Assembly: GCA_904501735.1 (NCBI GenBank)
Contig: CAJGBY010000012.1
Coordinates: 1-63,340 of the forward strand
From: an uncultured Muribaculaceae bacterium
Lineage (GTDB): Bacteria > Bacteroidota > Bacteroidia > Bacteroidales > Muribaculaceae
Reading direction: 5' to 3'
DNA length: 63,340 nt
The translations under genes and the position numbers were made by a program. A model generated the notes under the pieces. The model made no database searches and was not told the DNA's origin. It saw only the letters and a program-made list of their open reading frames with translations. This document shows, piece after piece, positions 26,411-35,798 of this stretch; the stretch's first letter is position 1, and each line of letters starts with the position of its first letter.

Positions 26411-26899
26411 TTATTTCTCGCAGTGGTGCGAACTTAGAGCCACAAACATCCACACCATCTTTTCTTGTTCCTTCAAATAGCCAGTGAGCATATCGGCCGT
26501 TACCGCATCGTTGGCGTCGTTGGCAAGGTCTATTAGCTTGCGTTCCTTCTCAATCAGTATTTTATAAGTGTCAAGCACTATTTCCACTGCTTCATGACCA
26601 CACGACACTTCGCCCACCTCTTTTACACACGACCCTTTGAGGTATTCGCTAAATCGGTTTTCAGGAACTCCGCCGAGCATCAATATGCGTTCAGCTATTT
26701 CATCTATCTTTTCGGCTGTGTCATTATACAGCGTTTCAAACTTTTCGTGCAAAGTAAAAAAACCACGACCTCTGATATTCCAATGCAATCCACGAAGATT
26801 GGTGTAATAAACTTGGAAATCGGCAAGCAAGTGTTGCAATGCGTCGAGCACTCGGTTAAGTTTCATCTCATCTAAATGCAAATAATCTAAAGTCTTCAT
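26411..26899 (-). CDS. dps: Dps family DNA-protecting ferritin
   Basis: 162 residues. Forms a 12-subunit cage that oxidises and stores iron using H2O2 and shields DNA. The ferroxidase ligands line up with E. coli Dps: His39, His51, Glu55, Asp66 and Glu70 (motifs LRGLHWNIRG, HEKFE, KIDEIAERI). The C-terminus ends in HHCEK, a possible metal-binding tip. It is transcribed divergently from oxyR. Its promoter (TTTG, 20 bp, TATATTTG) has a four-part OxyR-type operator directly upstream of the -33 element, at the same distance as in the rbr and desulfoferrodoxin promoters. Induction by peroxide through OxyR is therefore inferred. Confidence 0.95.
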   Translation of the reverse strand: MKTLDYLHLDEMKLNRVLDALQHLLADFQVYYTNLRGLHWNIRGRGFFTLHEKFETLYNDTAEKIDEIAERILMLGGVPENRFSEYLKGSCVKEVGEVSCGHEAVEIVLDTYKILIEKERKLIDLANDANDAVTADMLTGYLKEQEKMVWMFVALSSHHCEK

Positions 26900-26934
26900 A
26901 ATTCTATAATTTTAAGTTAATACTTTTTTTGTTA

Positions 26935-26966
26935 CAAATATATTAGCAAAATATTCGTTTGTCAAA
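26935..26966 (-). promoter_or_regulatory. dps promoter
   Basis: Minus strand TTTG (26966-26963), 20-bp spacer, TATATTTG (26942-26935). The upstream edge touches the candidate OxyR operator at 26966-27001. Confidence 0.7.
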
Positions 26967-27001
26967 CTGAAAATTCCTATCTTTGTATAGACAATTTCTA
27001 T
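26966..27001 (-). promoter_or_regulatory. Candidate OxyR operator between dps and oxyR
   Basis: Read on the minus strand: ATAG-N7-CTAT-N6-ATAG-N7-CAGT. It ends 23 bp before the dps -7 box, where an activator would sit. On the plus strand it covers the presumed oxyR -7 box TATCTTTG (26978-26985), where it would repress oxyR. The same layout recurs before ahpC, rubrerythrin and desulfoferrodoxin. Confidence 0.75.
26978..26985 (+). promoter_or_regulatory. Candidate -7 box of oxyR
   Basis: TATCTTTG lies wholly inside the OxyR operator. TTTG at 26958-26961 is a possible -33 element, with a short 16-bp spacer. Confidence 0.5.
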
Positions 27002-27030
27002 TGACATAAAACTCTTAATAACATTAGGCT

Positions 27031-27957
27031 ATGACAATACAACAACTTGAATACATTATTGCTGTCGACCATTATCGCCACTTTACTAAAGCGGCCGAAC
27101 ATTGTTTTGTCACTCAACCCACTTTGAGCGCAATGATTCAAAAATTGGAAGAAGAACTCGATGTGAAGATCTTCGACCGCAATCGTCAACCTATCGCACC
27201 CACACAAGTCGGAGCTTTGATTATTCAACAAGCACGCGATATTTTAGTTCAAGTTGATAATGTAAAAAACATAATCGAAGAAGAAAAACAAGAAATTGGT
27301 GGCAAATTCCACATTGGTGTGCTACCTACAATTGCTCCTTACCTTCTTCCTCGTTTTTTCCAGGACATGGTGGAAAAATATCCTAAGCTCGACCTCACTG
27401 TGAGCGAAATGAAAACGCCCGACATCAAACGAGCTCTTCTCACTGGCGAAATTGATGCGGGCATCCTTGCCGAACTCAACGACATGGATATGTACAACCA
27501 CACTCACCTGTTTTACGAAGGGTTCTATGCCTATGTGGCACGCGAAGATGCGCTTTTCGACAAGCAAGTCATCAAGTCTACCGATCTTAGCGGCGAACTT
27601 CTATGGTTGCTCGACGAAGGACACTGCTTCCGCGACCAAATGGTACGATTCTGTAGCATAAAGGCTAAACAGAATAGCAAACTCACCTACCAACTTGGAA
27701 GCATGGAAACATTCATGCGCATGGTTGAAAGTGGTAAGGGTATGACTTTCGTACCTGAACTTGCTGTCGATCAAATGAGCGATGCTCAAAAGGAACTTGT
27801 GCGTCCTTTTGCAATTCCTACTCCTGCTCGTCACATCGTTATGCTAACCGATAAAACATTTATTCGCCAATCACTCATCAACGCCGTACAAGCTGATATT
27901 CAGGCATCTATACCTAAATCAATGCTCAAACTTAAGCCTACTCAGGTAGCCATATAG
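27031..27957 (+). CDS. oxyR: OxyR, peroxide-sensing LysR-type regulator
   Basis: 308 residues. The N-terminal winged helix-turn-helix (MTIQQLEYIIAVDHYRHFTK, TQPTLSAMIQKLE) is of LysR type. The C-terminal sensor domain holds the motif GHCFRDQMVRFC, which puts the redox cysteines at Cys199 and Cys208, the same numbers as in E. coli OxyR. H2O2 joins these into a disulfide and switches the tetramer to its activating form. It lies between dps and ahpCF, its likely targets. Its own -7 box is covered by the shared operator, which suggests autorepression. The ATA-TAG end of the gene forms the first element of the ahpC operator. Confidence 0.96.
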   Translation: MTIQQLEYIIAVDHYRHFTKAAEHCFVTQPTLSAMIQKLEEELDVKIFDRNRQPIAPTQVGALIIQQARDILVQVDNVKNIIEEEKQEIGGKFHIGVLPTIAPYLLPRFFQDMVEKYPKLDLTVSEMKTPDIKRALLTGEIDAGILAELNDMDMYNHTHLFYEGFYAYVAREDALFDKQVIKSTDLSGELLWLLDEGHCFRDQMVRFCSIKAKQNSKLTYQLGSMETFMRMVESGKGMTFVPELAVDQMSDAQKELVRPFAIPTPARHIVMLTDKTFIRQSLINAVQADIQASIPKSMLKLKPTQVAI

Positions 27958-27989
27958 ATTGAATCTATCGGGTCATAAAACCATTCAAT
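27954..27989 (+). promoter_or_regulatory. Candidate OxyR operator of ahpC
   Basis: ATAG-N7-CTAT-N6-ATAA-N7-CAAT. The first ATAG contains the oxyR stop codon. It lies 33 bp before the ahpC -7 box, one helical turn (11 bp) further than in the rbr and desulfoferrodoxin promoters, so it keeps the same face of the DNA. Confidence 0.7.
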
Positions 27990-27996
27990 TGGATTT

Positions 27997-28030
27997 TTTG
28001 TTATTCTCTGAAAAGGTGCATATATCTTTG
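27997..28030 (+). promoter_or_regulatory. ahpC promoter
   Basis: TTTG (27997-28000), 22-bp spacer, TATCTTTG (28023-28030). The leader is about 60 nt. Confidence 0.6.
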
Positions 28031-28094
28031 CATCAGAAAATCAAAACAACGAGAAAATAACAAAAAATATAAACAATTAAAAACAATAAAGATT

Positions 28095-28661
28095 ATGACA
28101 CCGATTATCAATTCTCAACTACCTGTGTTCAATGTTAAGGCTTATCACAATGGCGAGTTCAAAACTGTAACTTCTCAAGATGTTCTTGGCAAGTGGGCTG
28201 TATTCTTCTTCTATCCAGCCGACTTCACTTTCGTGTGCCCTACTGAGCTTGTTGATGTTGCCGAAAAGTATGAACAATTCAAGGCAATGGGTGTAGAAGT
28301 ATATTCAGTGAGCACCGACTCTCACTTCGTTCACAAAGCTTGGCACGATGCTTCTGAAAGCATTCGCAAGATTCAATATCCTATGCTTGCCGACCCTACT
28401 GGCGCTCTTTCTCGCGCTTTCGGCGTGATGATCGAAGAAGATGGTATGGCTTACCGTGGTACTTTCGTAGTAAATCCTGAAGGCAAAATCAAAGTTGCCG
28501 AAATTCATGACAACAATATCGGTCGCAACGCCGACGAACTACTTCGCAAGGTGGAAGCAGCGCAATTCGTAGCTTCTCACGATGGTGAAGTGTGCCCAGC
28601 TAAATGGAAAAAGGGTGAAGCAACTCTCAAACCAAGTATCGACTTAGTTGGTAAAATTTAA
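28095..28661 (+). CDS. ahpC: Alkyl hydroperoxide reductase subunit C (2-Cys peroxiredoxin)
   Basis: Reduces H2O2 and organic peroxides. 188 residues, the usual length. The peroxidatic Cys48 lies in FTFVCPTELVD and the resolving Cys167 in EVCPAKW. Other peroxiredoxin landmarks are YPADFTF, SVSTDSHFVHKAWH and the GRNADELLRKVEA helix. It precedes ahpF, which recycles it, with an 82-nt gap containing a hairpin. An OxyR-type operator is upstream. Codon use is strongly biased, as expected for one of the most abundant stress proteins. Confidence 0.97.
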   Translation: MTPIINSQLPVFNVKAYHNGEFKTVTSQDVLGKWAVFFFYPADFTFVCPTELVDVAEKYEQFKAMGVEVYSVSTDSHFVHKAWHDASESIRKIQYPMLADPTGALSRAFGVMIEEDGMAYRGTFVVNPEGKIKVAEIHDNNIGRNADELLRKVEAAQFVASHDGEVCPAKWKKGEATLKPSIDLVGKI

Positions 28662-28672
28662 TTGTTTCGTTT

Positions 28673-28705
28673 GAGGCGTGGTTTACTCTGAGCCGCGCCT
28701 CTTTT
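28673..28705 (+). terminator. Hairpin with short T run between ahpC and ahpF (attenuator)
   Basis: GAGGCGTGG (28673-28681) pairs with CCGCGCCTC (28693-28701) through one G-U pair and is followed by only TTTT before A. It is strong enough to stop part of transcription, leaving more ahpC than ahpF mRNA, or to stabilise the ahpC 3' end. Confidence 0.6.
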
Positions 28706-28744
28706 AAAAAACAGTCTATCACATTTCCTAATCCCATATACGCT

Positions 28745-30301
28745 ATGCTTGATTCTAACATTCTCGACCAAGTGCGTGGCATATTTGCCAACCTTGATGC
28801 ACAATATACTTTTTTGACTTCAATCGACAATAACAGAGAAGAAGCTCACGAAATGATCGATTTCATCAACGATTTCGCAAGCACTTCAAGTCACATCAAT
28901 GTTGCTCACACCGAAGCAACTGCCGACAAGCTCGAATTTTCGATATTGAAGAACGATGAACACACTGGCATCACTTTCAGAGGGATTCCTAACGGTCATG
29001 AATTCACTTCATTGTTGCTTGCTATTCTAAATGCCGACGGTAAAGGTAAGAATCTTCCCGACGAGGCTATAGCTCGACGCATCAAGGCGCTCAAGGGAAA
29101 TGTGAAGCTACAAACCTATGTATCGCTCACTTGCACCAACTGTCCCGACATCGTGCAAGCCCTTAATATCATGGCTATTATCAATCCAAATATCTCTCAT
29201 GAGATGATTGACGGCGCCCTATTCCAGGCTGAAGCCGATGCTATGAAGATTCAAGCGGTGCCTACAGTATATGCCAACGAAAAAATGCTACATGTGGGTC
29301 GCGGTACTCTCGGCGAACTACTCGAAAAACTCGAAAACGAAGTGGGAAGCATTGCCGACGATAATTTCGAACCTGTTATTCGCCATTACGATGTAATAGT
29401 TGTGGGTGGAGGTCCTGCTGGTTCTTCGGCTGCTATCTACTCAGCTCGCAAAGGTCTTAAAGTGGCAGTCGTTGCCGAAAATGTTGGCGGACAAGTAAAA
29501 GAAACTGTTGCCATTGAAAACCTAATCTCGGTACCTCACACTACTGGTGCCGAACTTGCCAACTCTCTTCGCTCGCACATCAACGAGTATCCTATCGATA
29601 TTTTCGAGAATCGTCGCATCGAGAAAGCCGATCTACAAGGCCCACTAAAAAGCATTACAGCCGTAGGTGGTGAAGTGTTCACAGCCCCTGCAGTGATTAT
29701 TGCCACTGGTGCTGGTTGGCGCAAACTTGGCGTGGAAGGTGAAGCCGAATACATCGGTCGTGGAGTGGCATTCTGCCCTCATTGCGATGGTCCTCTCTAT
29801 GCTGACAAGCATGTTGCAGTAATTGGCGGTGGTAATTCTGGTATCGAAGCAGCTATCGACCTTGCAGGTATTTGCTCTAAGGTTACAGTACTCGAATTTG
29901 CCGATTCACTAAGAGCCGACAATGTACTACAAAATAAAGCACGCAGCCTCAACAATGTGGAAATATTCACATCATCACAAACTACTCAAGTGCTCGGAAA
30001 CGGCGAAAAAGTAGTAGGAATAGAAGTTAAGGATAGGGTTACCAATGAGGTGCGACACATCGAGCTTGATGGTATCTTCGTGCAAATCGGACTTTCTGCC
30101 AATAGCAAACCATTTGCCGACCAACTCAACACCACTGCAATAGGCGAAATCATTATCGACTCACACTGCCGCACTTCAGTGCCAGGCGTATATGCAGCAG
30201 GCGATGTATCAAGCGTGCCTTATAAACAAATTATCGTCGCTATGGGCGAAGGCGCCAAAGCTGCCCTCACTGCCTTCGACGACAGAATCAGAAATAGCTA
30301 A
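28745..30301 (+). CDS. ahpF: Alkyl hydroperoxide reductase subunit F
   Basis: Flavoprotein disulfide reductase that passes electrons from NAD(P)H to AhpC. 518 residues, typical length. The N-terminal double-thioredoxin-like domain holds the Cys130-x-x-Cys133 pair (TCTNCPD). The thioredoxin-reductase-like part has the FAD site VIVVGGGPAGSSAAIYSA, the CPHCDG redox pair, the second Rossmann site VAVIGGGNSGIEAAIDLAG, and the terminal FAD motif GVYAAGDVSSVPYKQ. Co-transcribed with ahpC through a partial terminator. The redox centres are intact. Confidence 0.97.
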   Translation: MLDSNILDQVRGIFANLDAQYTFLTSIDNNREEAHEMIDFINDFASTSSHINVAHTEATADKLEFSILKNDEHTGITFRGIPNGHEFTSLLLAILNADGKGKNLPDEAIARRIKALKGNVKLQTYVSLTCTNCPDIVQALNIMAIINPNISHEMIDGALFQAEADAMKIQAVPTVYANEKMLHVGRGTLGELLEKLENEVGSIADDNFEPVIRHYDVIVVGGGPAGSSAAIYSARKGLKVAVVAENVGGQVKETVAIENLISVPHTTGAELANSLRSHINEYPIDIFENRRIEKADLQGPLKSITAVGGEVFTAPAVIIATGAGWRKLGVEGEAEYIGRGVAFCPHCDGPLYADKHVAVIGGGNSGIEAAIDLAGICSKVTVLEFADSLRADNVLQNKARSLNNVEIFTSSQTTQVLGNGEKVVGIEVKDRVTNEVRHIELDGIFVQIGLSANSKPFADQLNTTAIGEIIIDSHCRTSVPGVYAAGDVSSVPYKQIIVAMGEGAKAALTAFDDRIRNS

Positions 30302-30321
30302 GTTCTATTCTTTTTAAAAAA

Positions 30322-30368
30322 CAAAATCCAATTTACCCGATTATAGGATAAATTGGATTTGTTTTTTG
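30322..30368. terminator. Shared terminator of ahpF and the convergent barrel gene
   Basis: AAATCCAATTTA (30324-30335) pairs with TAAATTGGATTT (30349-30360). T runs lie on the plus-strand side and A runs on the other, so it can serve both convergent genes. Confidence 0.8.
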
Positions 30369-30380
30369 CATAGCCAAATC

Positions 30381-32483
30381 TCACCCCTTTCCTGCGGCTT
30401 TTACCGATTCCGATGAACCCTCATTATTGAGGCGTTTAGCTCCGCTATTGTGTTTGCGTCCCCAATTGATATTCCAACGCACACCAAGTACGCATAGCTT
30501 TTGTGTGGCGCGAAGATAAGATGTGCGTTTGTAACCAGCATAGCGATTACGATTTTCCGATTCTACCTTAAAATCATTAGAGAATGGATTCATACAACCA
30601 AGCATAAACACTGCTCGTTTGTATTGATACATCAAAGCAATTATATGCGCCGATTCACCTCCACTAATCGATTCTCCCCACAAAGATTTATAATTACTTT
30701 GCACTTGAGCACCTATACTCCACCCCCAATGCGACACTTCCACATATCCATTCCAATAATAGTTATTATAAGTGTGAGTATAGTCATTCCCATGCATAAT
30801 ATATCTATTTAAGCCCACATACACATTAGCCGACACCCAATTTTTCCAGTTATTCAACGCCAAATGTGCTTCATGATTAAAAACATGTGCATTTTTGTGA
30901 TTGGCATACGAACTAATTATATTCTGTCCTTCCCAATACTTATATTCCATAATAGGCTTATGGCTATATCTATAAGTTGAGCGAAGATAGCCATAGAATG
31001 CTCCTTTAGTTAATTCATATTGCAACTGTGTACGATAAGTGGTGTAATCTTTTAGTTTAGCATTACCCACACTCACTTGCGCATTGTCGATTTGCTGGCG
31101 AACATTTGTAAGTTGTGATATTGAAGGAGCATTGCCATAGGCTGAGAAATTGAGTCGAAATGTCGAAGCTTTACTTGCTTTATAGCGAAGATTCAACTTG
31201 GGACGCACATAAAACGATGAAGTCGCCACATCACCTGTGATATTTTTATTATACACAACGCCAGCGCCCACTGTCAAATCAACCTTTCCATCTATTCGAC
31301 GCCAATATTCACCAAAAGCATACACATTATCCCAATGAGTGCGACTTTCTTGGTCTAATTCGGCATATTCGCTCTTACTCCAACTACCAGTATAACGCGC
31401 TCCTCCAGTAAACCGGCTATTTTGCCATGCTTTTTCATAATCTGCTTCAGCTACAAGGCGATAATTAGTTCCTTTCACATTAGTAAGAATATCGACAGTA
31501 GGTACATTGCTCACCTCATCGTCTTCACCTATTGCATACTCCAAATAATTTCGTTTGCTCTCGCTTGGAGTAATCGTACCCACCACATTGAACATAAGTA
31601 GTTGGTTGTTCTTTATATTGCGTTGATAATATATATCGAGTGCAGGATTAATGCTTCTATTTGAATTAATATCACCCATCTTGAAACGCTCGCCAGTATC
31701 GGTATTAGTTAGAACTCCTTTATAATCACTATGTTTATTATTCTCCAAATATGCTCTGGCTTGCACCCATAGCAATTGTTTATCTGGGTCGGTAAAGCAA
31801 TAACTTATTGCGCTCCAATTCGTAATACGATTGGCATTAGCTTTTTCTCCTTCTTCGATACGCTCATATTTGCTACCATCGGAACGAGTGAAATATTCCG
31901 TATTATCACGCCATTGTCCCAAATCCCAACGAGGTTGAAAATTGTTTTGAATAGAGAACTCCGATTTCTTATAATTCAATGTCAAATTATGATAATCATC
32001 ATGATAGCCACGATTCAACCCTTGAGTTACATTAGTGTAATAGCTACCACCCGATGTAGGATTCTTCACTATAAAATCAATCACCACTTCGGCATCTCCA
32101 TAGCGAAGAGAAGGATTATCGTGATACTCCACACGCATCACAGTAGCTGGGTCAATACGCTGAATCTCATTATCGCTCACTGCTCGTCCATTGATACGAA
32201 GATCAACCTTTCCACTCGAAGCAAGTTTTATTGACTGGTCGATAGGACTCACTATGAGAGAAGGTACATTAAGCTTGCGAAGCAAATCCACTCCATTAAC
32301 TGCTCCTTTTATTTGTTCAGCATTAGGAATCAACAACTTGCGATCAGCTTTACTTATTATAGGAGTGGCATTCACAACCACTTCTTTTAGTTCCACACCA
32401 TTACTGAGTGTATCGACATGTGCTTGCGAATAGGCACACAAAGGTATAGCAAGGCTAATAGCCCCGATAAGCATATTTTTCAT
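30381..32483 (-). CDS. Outer-membrane beta-barrel family protein (TonB-receptor-like)
   Basis: 700 residues. Signal peptide ends near CAYSQA. A short plug-like region follows (LKEVVVNATPIISKADRKL, VDLRINGRAVSDNEIQRIDP, VEYHDNPSLRYGDAEVVID), then a long barrel of alternating aromatic strands. The usual N-terminal carboxypeptidase-like domain of SusC-type receptors is missing, and no clear TonB box is visible. This fits the outer-membrane beta-barrel family of Bacteroidota rather than a glycan importer. No SusD partner is adjacent. The C-terminus ends in a charged tail (LNNEGSSESVKAAGKG) rather than an aromatic residue, so the last strand probably lies before it. Substrate unknown. Confidence 0.78.
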   Translation of the reverse strand: MKNMLIGAISLAIPLCAYSQAHVDTLSNGVELKEVVVNATPIISKADRKLLIPNAEQIKGAVNGVDLLRKLNVPSLIVSPIDQSIKLASSGKVDLRINGRAVSDNEIQRIDPATVMRVEYHDNPSLRYGDAEVVIDFIVKNPTSGGSYYTNVTQGLNRGYHDDYHNLTLNYKKSEFSIQNNFQPRWDLGQWRDNTEYFTRSDGSKYERIEEGEKANANRITNWSAISYCFTDPDKQLLWVQARAYLENNKHSDYKGVLTNTDTGERFKMGDINSNRSINPALDIYYQRNIKNNQLLMFNVVGTITPSESKRNYLEYAIGEDDEVSNVPTVDILTNVKGTNYRLVAEADYEKAWQNSRFTGGARYTGSWSKSEYAELDQESRTHWDNVYAFGEYWRRIDGKVDLTVGAGVVYNKNITGDVATSSFYVRPKLNLRYKASKASTFRLNFSAYGNAPSISQLTNVRQQIDNAQVSVGNAKLKDYTTYRTQLQYELTKGAFYGYLRSTYRYSHKPIMEYKYWEGQNIISSYANHKNAHVFNHEAHLALNNWKNWVSANVYVGLNRYIMHGNDYTHTYNNYYWNGYVEVSHWGWSIGAQVQSNYKSLWGESISGGESAHIIALMYQYKRAVFMLGCMNPFSNDFKVESENRNRYAGYKRTSYLRATQKLCVLGVRWNINWGRKHNSGAKRLNNEGSSESVKAAGKG

Positions 32484-32775
32484 TTTCTCGATGTTTTTAT
32501 GAGTTTAAAATAGGGTTATAACGAAATCCCTTCCCAAGATTATGAACAAGACTTCATAATCACCGCGCGCAAGGCAACTTCTGTGTCTCATTCCATGCAT
32601 TAGACGCAACTCCTCATTCTTTTGGTTGCAATTCATTTCATTTTTTCAAAAGTTTTTTCTCTGTCGTGTTTTACCTCATTTTTATATTATTAAGGTTTTA
32701 TTCATTATCATAACGAAGATTTTGTGATTTTTTATCGTTATCTTTGCTATGTAATTTGTTATCAACATATCACAT

Positions 32776-35700
32776 ATGAATATAAAACGATTTATAGCTG
32801 GACTTATGCTGGTAGTGGCCGTTTCGGGAGCTACTGCACAAAATGCGACAATCAGTTCAAGCCCTACAGGATATATCACACGAGGAATATTGATGTATGA
32901 AGGCGAAAACTATAATGGAGCTATCGACCAACTATCGCATGCTCTACAATCGCCACTCTCTCTCGACGAAAAGGAACAAGCCGAATATTTCATTGCAAAA
33001 AGCTATTTCAAGAAGGGCGATAGCAACCGTGCTTTGCATTGCCTCAACTCATTAGCGGCAAAACATCCATCTTCGTTCTACTCGCACGATGTTCTCGCAA
33101 GCATTGGCGACATTTATTTCTTCAACAACGATTTCGATGCAGCAATTGCGGCTTATAGTAAGGTAAATCGCAACGCCCTCCCTACTCTTCAGAAGGAAGA
33201 TGTTACCTATCGTCTGGGATACTCTTATCTACGCACTCACAGTGGCGACATCGACTCACATCGCAAGCAAGCCGAAGCACTTTTCCAATCAATCACTGGC
33301 TCGGCTAAATACAACCATGCCTATAAGTTCTACAAGGCTTATATCGACTATGAAGCTGGTCGTTACGACTTGGCTTTCGAGGGTTTCAACACTATCGACC
33401 GAAATAGTGAGCTTGGCTACAATGCTCAATATTATATGTGCCAAATCTACTTCTTAAAGGGCAACAACAGCAAGGCTATTTCATTAGGTAAGGCATTACT
33501 TACCAATAGCACACCTAATGTTATGAATGCCGAAATGAATCGCATCGTGGGCGAAGCTAATTTCCTCGATGAGGAATATGACAATGCCTACAAATACATC
33601 ACTCAATACATTTCGTCGACCGATGGCGACCCTGCCATGAGTGCAAAATATGTGCTTGGCGTGCTCAACTATCGCAATGCCGAGTACGACAAGGCTATCC
33701 AGTCTCTTAGCGATGTCGCTCAAGAAAATGACATCTTGGGACAAAGTGCCTACTACCACCTCGGACAAGCCTATCGCCGTCAAAACAACCTATCAATGGC
33801 TGCTATGGCATTCGAAAAGGCGGCTAACATGAATTATAGCAAGGAAACCAAGGAATCGGCATTCTACAATTACGCCGTGGCTCATGCTAGTGGCGCACGC
33901 ACCCCATCAAGCAATGCTATCGACAAGCTAGAAGGTTTCTTAAATCGTTATCCTAATTCTAAATATAGCGATGCTGTGAGCGAATACCTTGCAGCAATCT
34001 ATGTCAACGGAAACGACTACTCAAAGGCGCTCAAAAGCATCAATCGCATAAAAACGCCTTCTAAAGAGATTGAAACTGCCAAGCAGATCGTGCTTTACAA
34101 CCTTGGCGTGAATGCTTTGTCCAACGACCAAACCGACAAGGCTCAAAACTACTTCACTCAAGCTCGCAAACTTGCCAAGTACAATCGCAACATCGATTCG
34201 CAAGTGAGTTTGTGGCTCGGTGAATGCGCTTATCGCAAGGGCGACCTCAATCAAGCTGCAAAATATCAAAATGAATACCTAAAAGCTGTCAACAAATCGG
34301 ACAGCAACTACGGCTTGGGCTATTTCAACTTGGGCTATACTCGTTACCAACAACACAAGTATGACGATGCACGCAACGCGTTCACCAAGGCCATTGCAAG
34401 CAACCAACTCAGCAAAGCCAACACCAACGATGCCAACAATCGCATCGGCGACACTTATTACTATGGCGGCAACTTCAAAACAGCTCAAAAATACTACGAA
34501 AAATCGTCGGGCGACTATGCACAATTCCAAAAAGCAATGATGCTCGGTTACCAAAAGGACTATTCGGGCAAGGTGCAACATATCAAGACGCTTATCAAGA
34601 ATTATCCTTCATCGCCTCTCATCCCTATGGCGATGCTCGAACAAGGCGACACCTATGTTACTCTCAACGAAAGCGACAAGGCTGTGAACACCTACGACCA
34701 ACTCATAAGCAAGTTCCCCGAAAACATTCATGCTCGCAAAGCTATGTTGAGCAAGGCCATCACCGAGCGCAACATGAAGAACGAGGCAAGCGCTATTTCG
34801 ACCTACAAACAGATTATCTCTAAATATCCTACGAGCGAAGAAGCTCACATGGCGCTTGAGGACCTAAAACTCATCTATGCGGCTCGTGGCGAATTGCACG
34901 AACTTAGCGAATTTGTAGGCTCTATTGCCAACGCACCTCAACTCGATGTGAACGAAATGGATCGCTTGGCATTCGATACTGCCGAAAAGGCATATATCGA
35001 CGACAACAACGACATTAGCAAAATCAAGAGCTACTTGAAGACCTACCCTAATGGTGCTTTTGTTGCAAATGCTAATTACTACATCGCTAAATATCATTAC
35101 AACAATGGCAACTACGACGAAGCCATCGAAGTTCTCAACAGCATTGAGAAGGCTTGCAAGGATTCTTCGTTTGCCGAAGACATATTGGCAATGAAAGCCT
35201 CTATCCTCACATCTCAAGGCAAGCACGAGGAAGCTCTCATCACATTCAAAGAGTTGGAAGTAAAGACCACCACTGCCGACAATCGACTTTCGGCACAACT
35301 TGGAGTGCTACGCTCTGCCAACAAGTTGAACGACTATGCTACTATCGTCGATTATGCCAACAAGTTGCTCGATAATGGCGCACTTACAGCCGAAGAAGAC
35401 AAGGAAATTCGTTTCGGTCGTGCCTTTGCACAATACAAACAAGGCAACAACGATGAAGCAAGCAAGAACTTTGCTGAATTGGCGCCTAACACCAACAGCA
35501 TCTACGGAGCACAAGCTGCCTACTACCTCGCTGAAGTTCAATTCAACACCAACCAACTCAGCAAGGCCGAAACCACTCTTAACACATTCATCGATGCTGG
35601 CACCGAACACGAATATTGGCTTGCACGAGCATTTATTTTGCTTGCCGATGTGTACCACAAGCAAGGCAACTCTTTCGAAGCTACCGAATACTTGGAAAGC

Positions 35701-35793
35701 CTCAAGAATAATTACCCTGGCAAGAATGACGACATATTCGAATTAATCGAATCTCGACTAAGCAAATGGAATCAAAGCAAATCTAAGAATTAA
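32776..35793 (+). CDS. Periplasmic tetratricopeptide-repeat protein, long
   Basis: 1005 residues. Signal peptide ends near GATAQN. The rest is a chain of TPR units, with repeats of the A-x-Y/F-x-x-A type such as ESAFYNYAVAHA, AAYYLAEVQFNTNQLSKAE and YNAQYYMCQIYFLKGNNSKA; at least 15 units appear. No enzyme motif is visible. It lies 5 nt before an outer-membrane protein gene, so the two probably form one complex spanning periplasm and outer membrane. The partner is unknown. It resembles PorW in general TPR architecture but lacks a lipobox, so it is not PorW, which is at 54.8-57.6 kb. Confidence 0.78.
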   Translation: MNIKRFIAGLMLVVAVSGATAQNATISSSPTGYITRGILMYEGENYNGAIDQLSHALQSPLSLDEKEQAEYFIAKSYFKKGDSNRALHCLNSLAAKHPSSFYSHDVLASIGDIYFFNNDFDAAIAAYSKVNRNALPTLQKEDVTYRLGYSYLRTHSGDIDSHRKQAEALFQSITGSAKYNHAYKFYKAYIDYEAGRYDLAFEGFNTIDRNSELGYNAQYYMCQIYFLKGNNSKAISLGKALLTNSTPNVMNAEMNRIVGEANFLDEEYDNAYKYITQYISSTDGDPAMSAKYVLGVLNYRNAEYDKAIQSLSDVAQENDILGQSAYYHLGQAYRRQNNLSMAAMAFEKAANMNYSKETKESAFYNYAVAHASGARTPSSNAIDKLEGFLNRYPNSKYSDAVSEYLAAIYVNGNDYSKALKSINRIKTPSKEIETAKQIVLYNLGVNALSNDQTDKAQNYFTQARKLAKYNRNIDSQVSLWLGECAYRKGDLNQAAKYQNEYLKAVNKSDSNYGLGYFNLGYTRYQQHKYDDARNAFTKAIASNQLSKANTNDANNRIGDTYYYGGNFKTAQKYYEKSSGDYAQFQKAMMLGYQKDYSGKVQHIKTLIKNYPSSPLIPMAMLEQGDTYVTLNESDKAVNTYDQLISKFPENIHARKAMLSKAITERNMKNEASAISTYKQIISKYPTSEEAHMALEDLKLIYAARGELHELSEFVGSIANAPQLDVNEMDRLAFDTAEKAYIDDNNDISKIKSYLKTYPNGAFVANANYYIAKYHYNNGNYDEAIEVLNSIEKACKDSSFAEDILAMKASILTSQGKHEEALITFKELEVKTTTADNRLSAQLGVLRSANKLNDYATIVDYANKLLDNGALTAEEDKEIRFGRAFAQYKQGNNDEASKNFAELAPNTNSIYGAQAAYYLAEVQFNTNQLSKAETTLNTFIDAGTEHEYWLARAFILLADVYHKQGNSFEATEYLESLKNNYPGKNDDIFELIESRLSKWNQSKSKN

Positions 35794-35798
35794 TCGAT

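Noticed and set aside
32484..32775. Regulatory RNA in the gap between the barrel and TPR genes
   Set aside because: Only a weak GCAAC/GTTGC stem and a -7-like TATCTTTG (32739-32746) were found; too little to support an element.
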